In this document: positions 58,896 through 64,000 of the stretch, in pieces | Position numbering within the stretch: the first letter of the stretch is position 1 | Layout of the letters: the number at the start of each line of letters is the position of its first letter | DNA from: Campylobacter subantarcticus LMG 24377 | Lineage (GTDB): Bacteria; Campylobacterota; Campylobacteria; Campylobacterales; Campylobacteraceae | Direction: 5' to 3' | NCBI RefSeq assembly: GCF_000816305.1 | Contig: NZ_CP007773.1 | Coordinates: 620,001 to 684,000, forward strand | DNA: 64,000 bases | Notes under the pieces: generated by a model | Seen by the model: the letters and a program-made list of their open reading frames with translations, nothing else | What the model was told of the DNA's origin: nothing | The model's database searches: none | Made by a program: the position numbers and the translations under genes

Positions 58896-60063
58896 TGCTT
58901 GTAGTACAACGATGAGTTCACCGCAAATTGCTCAAGTGAATGATACTTTGCCAAAAATTTCAAGTATTAAAAGTATAAGTGATATTACTAGTATAGCATT
59001 TGAATGGGAACCATTGTATGATCAAAATATAGCAGGATATTACATTTATAGAGCAAATGCAGCTGGTGTACCTATGGAGCTTGTAGCAAAAATCAAAAAT
59101 AAGTTTCAAACACATTATACCGATACGGACTTAGAGCCAAATACAAGATATTATTACTCTATGAAAACCTTTAATGAGCTTGGACAAGTTTCTCAAGATG
59201 GTGTGAGTATAGAGGCTTTTACTAATAGAGTGATTGATCCAGTGCCTTTTGTGCAGGCTATTGTAGGTTTGCCAAATCGTGTAAAATTAGTATGGAGACC
59301 ACATCCTGATGTAAGAGTTAATGCGTATGTTATTGAACGTGCAAATATGAAAGATATGAAATTTAAAGAATTAGCTAAAATCAAAAATCGCCTAAGTGCT
59401 GAATATATAGATGATTCATTAAAACCTGATGAGAGTTTTCAGTATAGAATTGTAGCTTTAACTTATGATGGCATTAAAAGTGCCCCAAGCAAGATAGTAG
59501 AATCTACCACTAAAGCACTTCCTCCTATGGTAAGCAATTTGCAAGCAAGTAAAGATGCTCCAAGAAAAATCATTTTAACTTGGGATAAAATTGATTATGC
59601 AGATTTTGCTTATTATAAAATTTATTCTAGTTCAAATACTTTTTTGCCATTTAGTGTAATAGCAAAAACTTCTGAAAATACTTACGAAGATGTGGTTAAA
59701 GGTGTGGCTGAAAAAAGATATTACAAGGTTAGTATGGTGGATAAAGATGGTTTGGAAAGTCCTATAGCAAGTGAGCCTGTGGAGGGCATTACGCTAGGAG
59801 CACCACTAGCTCCAAGTATTATTTTATGTGCTGTTGAAGATGATGGTATTAGGGTTGAATGGGTTGATAATGATGATAGAGCTAAAGAATACATAGTTAA
59901 ACGAAGTGGCGGTGGAAGTAATGCTGTGTTTAAAGAGATTAAATCTAAACAATTAAAAGACATCACAGCTGTTCCTGGAAAAGTATATAGCTACGAAGTT
60001 ATTGCTATTGATGCAAATGGCATAGAATCGAAAGCTTCTGATAAATTTACAGTAGTAAAATAA
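58849..60063 (+). CDS. flpA: Fibronectin-binding lipoprotein FlpA
   Basis: The 404-residue protein has a lipoprotein signal (MKKLHWIILSSALAFSAC, lipobox FSAC with Cys18) and three to four fibronectin type III domains (AFEWEPLYDQNIAGYYIYRA; VKLVWRPHPDVRVNAYVIER; IILTWDKIDYADFAYYKIYS; IRVEWVDNDDRAKEYIVKRS). FlpA is a surface adhesin of Campylobacter that binds host fibronectin. Neighbours are those of the C. jejuni flpA locus. Confidence 0.9.
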   Translation: MKKLHWIILSSALAFSACSTTMSSPQIAQVNDTLPKISSIKSISDITSIAFEWEPLYDQNIAGYYIYRANAAGVPMELVAKIKNKFQTHYTDTDLEPNTRYYYSMKTFNELGQVSQDGVSIEAFTNRVIDPVPFVQAIVGLPNRVKLVWRPHPDVRVNAYVIERANMKDMKFKELAKIKNRLSAEYIDDSLKPDESFQYRIVALTYDGIKSAPSKIVESTTKALPPMVSNLQASKDAPRKIILTWDKIDYADFAYYKIYSSSNTFLPFSVIAKTSENTYEDVVKGVAEKRYYKVSMVDKDGLESPIASEPVEGITLGAPLAPSIILCAVEDDGIRVEWVDNDDRAKEYIVKRSGGGSNAVFKEIKSKQLKDITAVPGKVYSYEVIAIDANGIESKASDKFTVVK

Positions 60064-61253
60064 TGCCAAATTTTAAGTGTAAAATTTTAAAAGAAATTCA
60101 ACTTCCTTTTGAAAAAGATGGAGTTGAATTTTTATGGATGGCCAAGGGTGAAAATGTAGATTTGCTTTTTACGCGTATTGAGCAAGAAAACTTTTTTTTA
60201 CAAATAAAAAAAGATAAAAAAAAACAAGAATGGCTTATAAAGGGTGAAAAACACACAAAACCATCTCAAATTGGGTATTTGCAAAAAGCTTTGTTGGTAT
60301 TTAAAGAAAACTTTACTCAAGATGTGGTTTGTGAAGCTGTGGCACTAAAATATACAAGATTAATCCAAAAAACGCCTTTGATTGCTAATGATCTAAAAGA
60401 AATTTTAGAGCAAACAAAAAACAAAAAACAAATTTTTATTGAAATAGGCTTTGGTAGTGGTAGGCATTTGCTTTACCAAGCTAGACAAAACCCTGATATT
60501 TTGGTTGTTGGTATAGAAATTTACACTCCTGCATTAGAGCAAGTAGCTAAGCTTGCTTTGAGTGAAAAATTAAATAATATTTTATTGATAGAAACAGACG
60601 CTAGATTGTTATTAAGTGTACTTGAGTCCAACTTGGTAGATAAAATTTTCTTGCACTTTCCTGTACCTTGGGATAAAAAGCCTCATCGCAGGGTGATTGG
60701 AGTAAACTTTGCAAATGAATGCGCTAGGGTTTTAAAAGAAAGTGGTCAATTTGAGCTTAGAACGGATAGCTTTTTGTATTTTAATTTTACTTTGGAAACT
60801 TTTTTGAATTTTTCTCATTTGAAAGCCTTGATTAAGAAAAATGAAAATTTAGAAATTGCAAGTAAATACGAAGATCGTTGGAAAAGACAAAATAAAGATA
60901 TATATGATTTAATCATCAGTGGTTTTAGTAAGAGTAAAAGTTTAAGTAAGGATCAAAAATTTGCTATTGAAGATTTAAGATTAAATACAGAAGAACTAGC
61001 TTGTATAAAAAAGAATTTTAAAAATGAAGTTTTTAAAGGTGAGGATTTTTTCTTGCATTTTGAAAAAATGTATATTAAAGATGATGAGCTTATCATTAAA
61101 ATAGCTTTTGGTGCTTTTTATAAGCCCGAGCATGTTTATGTAGCTTTAAATATACAAAAGATAGAATTTATTTTTAAGCAACCTTTTAAAACTAAAGAAA
61201 ATTTAAAAGCTATAGAAAAATTAAGAGAAATATTGTATTCTTATATTAAATAA
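60063..61253 (+). CDS. trmB: tRNA (guanine46-N7)-methyltransferase
   Basis: The 396-residue protein has the TrmB methyltransferase core: FIEIGFGSGRHLLYQARQNP (SAM site), VVGIEIYTPALEQV, ILLIETDARLLLSV and IFLHFPVPWDKKPHRRVIG. The long N- and C-terminal extensions are usual for the Campylobacter form. One-base overlap with flpA stop. Confidence 0.92.
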   Translation: MPNFKCKILKEIQLPFEKDGVEFLWMAKGENVDLLFTRIEQENFFLQIKKDKKKQEWLIKGEKHTKPSQIGYLQKALLVFKENFTQDVVCEAVALKYTRLIQKTPLIANDLKEILEQTKNKKQIFIEIGFGSGRHLLYQARQNPDILVVGIEIYTPALEQVAKLALSEKLNNILLIETDARLLLSVLESNLVDKIFLHFPVPWDKKPHRRVIGVNFANECARVLKESGQFELRTDSFLYFNFTLETFLNFSHLKALIKKNENLEIASKYEDRWKRQNKDIYDLIISGFSKSKSLSKDQKFAIEDLRLNTEELACIKKNFKNEVFKGEDFFLHFEKMYIKDDELIIKIAFGAFYKPEHVYVALNIQKIEFIFKQPFKTKENLKAIEKLREILYSYIK

Positions 61254-61298
61254 TAATGATTTAAATTTTTAAATAACGAATAATAAGGAAAAATAGTG

Positions 61299-61955
61299 AT
61301 GATAGAGGCTAAAAAGCTTTGTCTTGGTTATGATGAACTTGTTATAGAAAATGCTAGTTTTTCTCTAAAAGATAATGATTTTGTTTTTATTACAGGAAAA
61401 AGTGGTAGTGGAAAATCAACTTTGTTAAAATCTTTCTATGGAGATTTAGAGCCAATAAGTGGAAATTTAAAGGTTTGTAATAATGATTTAGTAGATATTT
61501 CTAATGCTGAGCTTTTAGAACTTAGACAAAAAATAGGAATTATTTTTCAAGATTATCGTCTGGTGCAAGAATTTAGTGTAGAAAAAAATGTAATGCTGCC
61601 TTTAATGATTAAGGGATATAGTAAAAATGTATGCAAAGAACAAGCTATAAAGCTTTTAAAACATGTAAATTTAACTTTTAAGGCTGATAAAAAACCAGCT
61701 CAACTTTCAGGTGGAGAACAACAACGCGTTGCCATGGCAAGAGCCTTAGCACATAATCCAAAATTACTCTTATGTGATGAGCCAACGGGAAACCTAGATG
61801 AATACTCTTCAGATATTATATGGACTTTGTTAAAATCAGCAAGAGAAATACTTGGAACTTGTGTGGTAGTTGTCACACATAGAATTCCTACTAATTTAAG
61901 ACTTGATTATCGTCGTTTTAATATAGAAAATGGGAGAATGAATGAAATCTTTTAA
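61299..61955 (+). CDS. ftsE: Cell division ATPase FtsE
   Basis: The 218-residue ABC ATPase has Walker A GKSGSGKSTLLKSF, signature LSGGEQQRVAMARAL and Walker B LLLCDEPTGNLDE, with the final switch VVTHR. With FtsX it controls septal peptidoglycan hydrolysis. GTG directly before the ATG is an alternative start. Confidence 0.93.
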   Translation: MIEAKKLCLGYDELVIENASFSLKDNDFVFITGKSGSGKSTLLKSFYGDLEPISGNLKVCNNDLVDISNAELLELRQKIGIIFQDYRLVQEFSVEKNVMLPLMIKGYSKNVCKEQAIKLLKHVNLTFKADKKPAQLSGGEQQRVAMARALAHNPKLLLCDEPTGNLDEYSSDIIWTLLKSAREILGTCVVVVTHRIPTNLRLDYRRFNIENGRMNEIF

Positions 61956-62748
61956 AAATCATCTTTCTTTGATATTTGCTTTAATGGTGATGATGTTTGC
62001 TTTTGAGTTTTTGATTATCACAAATAAAACTATTGAATATTATGAAAAACTTTTAAATAAAGACTATAATATCATTTTAGTAGGAAAAACTCACTTAGAT
62101 AAAAAAAGCATAGAAGAGCAGGTTAGTCATTTTCAATCTTTGGAAATTTTAAATCCAAATGAAATGGTAGATAGGCTTAAGAATGATATATCAGCTAAAA
62201 ACATAGAGGTTTTAAAGGCTACATTGCCAAAATTTTATACTTTAAAGCTTAATAAGCTTTTGTCAGAAGATGAGTTAAACATTTTAAAAGATAAATTTTT
62301 AAAAAATCCTAACATTACTAGAGTGGAGACTTTTGCAAAAACGCATACAAAAATTTATAAACTTTTGGTTTTGGTGAAATTTTTATTATGGTTTTTCTTG
62401 TTTATTATAATATTGCTTAGTTTTGTATTATTGCTTAAACAGATGAAAATTTGGCTTTTCGAGCATACTCAAAGAGTGGAAATCATGTGCTTGCTTGGTG
62501 CCCCATTTTGGTTTAGATCTTTTATGCTTTATAAGATAGTTTTTATTGATTGTTTTATAGCATTTTTATTGCTTGTATTATTTTTTACCCAAGTTTATGA
62601 TCTTGAATCTATTAAGCTAGCTTTACAAAGTGTAGGCATTAGCTTACCTAAAATAAATATTTTCACGCATTTATTTTTGATTTTTTTAGCAATGCTTTGT
62701 GTTTGTTTTGCTTGTGTGAATTTTGTGATGTTTAAGGTTAGAAAATGA
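61942..62748 (+). CDS. ftsX: Cell division permease-like protein FtsX
   Basis: The 268-residue protein has one N-terminal helix, a periplasmic domain and three C-terminal helices (LVKFLLWFFLFIIILLSFVL, IVFIDCFIAFLLLVLFF, LFLIFLAMLCVCFACVNFVM), the FtsX layout. Starts inside the end of ftsE. Confidence 0.9.
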   Translation: MKSFKNHLSLIFALMVMMFAFEFLIITNKTIEYYEKLLNKDYNIILVGKTHLDKKSIEEQVSHFQSLEILNPNEMVDRLKNDISAKNIEVLKATLPKFYTLKLNKLLSEDELNILKDKFLKNPNITRVETFAKTHTKIYKLLVLVKFLLWFFLFIIILLSFVLLLKQMKIWLFEHTQRVEIMCLLGAPFWFRSFMLYKIVFIDCFIAFLLLVLFFTQVYDLESIKLALQSVGISLPKINIFTHLFLIFLAMLCVCFACVNFVMFKVRK

Positions 62749-63923
62749 AAAAATGCTTTTTGCTTTTTTTATTTTCCTTCTCTGTTTTATTTGCAAATGA
62801 AATTGCACAAAAGCAAAAAGATATTAAAGAAAATGAACATATAGTAAAGCAATTATCTAAAAAATTAGAAGATTTAGCTAGTGAAATTTTAGATAATGAG
62901 AAAAATTTAAAAAAAATCGCTTTAGAAATTAGCACCTTAACTTCAAAAACTTCTAAACTTGAAGGATCTGTGAAAACTCAAATAAAAGCATTAGAGCAGC
63001 TTAATGCACAAAATAAAGATCTTTTGCAAAATAAAAATAAGATCGAAGGAAAGATAATTGATTTAATTGCTAAAGATTTTGCTTATGATTTAGCAATTCC
63101 TAAAAGTTATGTTGAAAGTGAAGATAGTATTATAGCTTTAGAGCTAGTTGAGGTTTTGGATAAAATTTTCAAAGAAGAGTTTTACCAAATTTCAAAAGAC
63201 TATGAGGATGTAAGTAGAAAAATAGAAGAAAAACAAAAACAAATTACCACAATTAATAATAATTTAAAAGCTTATAAAGAACAAATCGATGAGCTTGAAA
63301 ACCTTAGAAAAAAACAAGAAAGAGAGATTACAAAACAAAAAAATGATAAGGAAATTTATACACGAAAACTTTCTAATCTACAAGCACAGCAACAAGAACT
63401 AAGAAAAACTTTAAATAGATTGCAAATCATCAAAGAAAGAGAAGAAGAAAAGTTAGCGCAGAAAAAAGAACAAAGTAAACAACCTAGTTCAAGTGTAAAG
63501 CAGGTTGGTTCGAGTTATCAAACAAGTAGCGTTAAGCGTTATAGTGGTTCTAAGACCATAGCTCCTTTAGAATCTTACACAGTAAAACAAAAATTTGGAA
63601 ATTATATTGATCCTATTTATAATATAAAAATCTATAATGAAAATGTAGTTTTAAAAAGTGATAGTGCTAATGCTGCGGTAAGAAATGTTTTAGATGGTAA
63701 GGTAGTTTTTGCAAAAGCAACTCCAACACTAAAGCAAGTTGTGATTGTTGAAAATAAAGATGGTATACATACTATTTATGCACATTTGGATAAAATTGCA
63801 CCTGGGGTTAAAGTGGGTAGAAATATCAAAAAAGGTTATATTATAGGTAGGGTTGAGAGTGATTTAACTTTTGAAGTAACCCAAAAGAATTTTCATATCA
63901 ATCCTTTGGAGATGATTAAATAA
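62745..63923 (+). CDS. EnvC-like murein hydrolase activator (M23 fold)
   Basis: The 392-residue protein has a signal peptide, long coiled coils (about 20-240) and a C-terminal LytM/M23 domain (VVFAKATPTLKQVVIVENKD, HTIYAHLDKIAPGVKVGRNI). The zinc ligands of active M23 peptidases (HxxxD before, and the complete HxH) are not all present, as in EnvC, which activates amidases through FtsEX. Position after ftsEX supports this. Confidence 0.85.
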   Translation: MKKCFLLFLFSFSVLFANEIAQKQKDIKENEHIVKQLSKKLEDLASEILDNEKNLKKIALEISTLTSKTSKLEGSVKTQIKALEQLNAQNKDLLQNKNKIEGKIIDLIAKDFAYDLAIPKSYVESEDSIIALELVEVLDKIFKEEFYQISKDYEDVSRKIEEKQKQITTINNNLKAYKEQIDELENLRKKQEREITKQKNDKEIYTRKLSNLQAQQQELRKTLNRLQIIKEREEEKLAQKKEQSKQPSSSVKQVGSSYQTSSVKRYSGSKTIAPLESYTVKQKFGNYIDPIYNIKIYNENVVLKSDSANAAVRNVLDGKVVFAKATPTLKQVVIVENKDGIHTIYAHLDKIAPGVKVGRNIKKGYIIGRVESDLTFEVTQKNFHINPLEMIK

Positions 63924-63978
63924 ATTAGTTTTTTTTAATACGAATTTTGATATAGTTTCAAATCAAAGGAGAAATTTA

Positions 63979-64000
63979 ATGAACAATAAAAGAAAAAGAG
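63979..64000 (+). CDS. pyrH: Start of pyrH (UMP kinase), cut by the window end
   Basis: ATG with AAAGGAGAAA upstream begins MNNKRKR; Campylobacter UMP kinases begin with a similar Lys/Arg-rich start and pyrH follows the M23 gene in C. jejuni. Only seven codons are visible, so this rests mainly on gene order. Confidence 0.5.

Overview
The window is AT-rich DNA from a Campylobacter (Campylobacterota). The right flank (56624-64000) is ordinary core chromosome: an elongator-type tRNA-Met(CAT), rodA, an RluD-type pseudouridine synthase, the fibronectin-binding lipoprotein gene flpA, trmB, ftsE, ftsX, an EnvC-like gene and the first codons of pyrH. This is the gene order I know from Campylobacter jejuni. 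The sequence alone does not decide the species. Everything from position 1 to about 56620 looks like one large integrative and conjugative element, inserted at the 3' end of the tRNA gene next to a P4-type integrase. The other end of the element lies outside the window.

Element layout. 1-3200: the end of a secreted endonuclease gene (dns type), a gene with a G10 tract near its start, an unknown gene, a periplasmic thioredoxin-like gene and a Hin/Gin-type serine recombinase. 3263-13014: the most striking locus, a shufflon. A 1778-residue inverse autotransporter (intimin/invasin-like) adhesin on the minus strand carries a short repeat inside its last Ig-like region. Eight silent, start-less C-terminal cassettes, five on plus and three on minus, each begin with the same repeat in the same reading frame. 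A small toxin-like gene sits among them. 13030-16352: trbC, traU, traW and traF of an F-type type IV secretion system; the adhesin lies where F plasmids keep traN after trbC. 16562-16736: a second AapA-like type I toxin locus. 17879-22887: a compact, translationally coupled minus-strand operon of small accessory proteins (two YopX-like, a MazG-like, paralogous membrane proteins). 23031-24591: parC repeats, parM and parR. 24612-32366: membrane proteins, a MOBH relaxase, a coupling ATPase, its membrane neighbour and a NusA-like protein.

32659-33640: a helix-turn-helix gene and six 16-bp iterons. 33751-34434: a consensus promoter followed by about 550 nt of highly structured sequence with group-I-intron-like P, Q and R elements. 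34435-51578: a plus-strand region of DNA-metabolism genes (ssb, recT, Cas4-like nuclease, primase, DUF4942 methyltransferase, thymidine-kinase-like), a MazEF-type toxin pair and many unknown acidic proteins. Seventeen genes or gene groups here are preceded by copies of one structured leader of 60-110 nt. In it a GGATA-containing strand can pair with a near TATCCC or with a distal TATCC-T6, and the T-rich strand can also pair with the ribosome binding site. The distal pairing varies in a compensatory way between copies. 51709-56421: a HEPN-like protein, a XerC/D/T-like recombinase, two small genes and the integrase.

How it may work together (inference): MOBH relaxase, coupling protein and F-type pilus transfer the DNA; the shufflon varies the adhesin tip, which may act as a switchable mating-pair stabiliser; the leader-controlled block looks like a leading region expressed early in a recipient; ParMRC, iterons and toxin-antitoxin loci would keep the excised circle. 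Several small genes in the leader-controlled block are broken by one-base homopolymer changes, which may be phase variation, decay or sequencing error.
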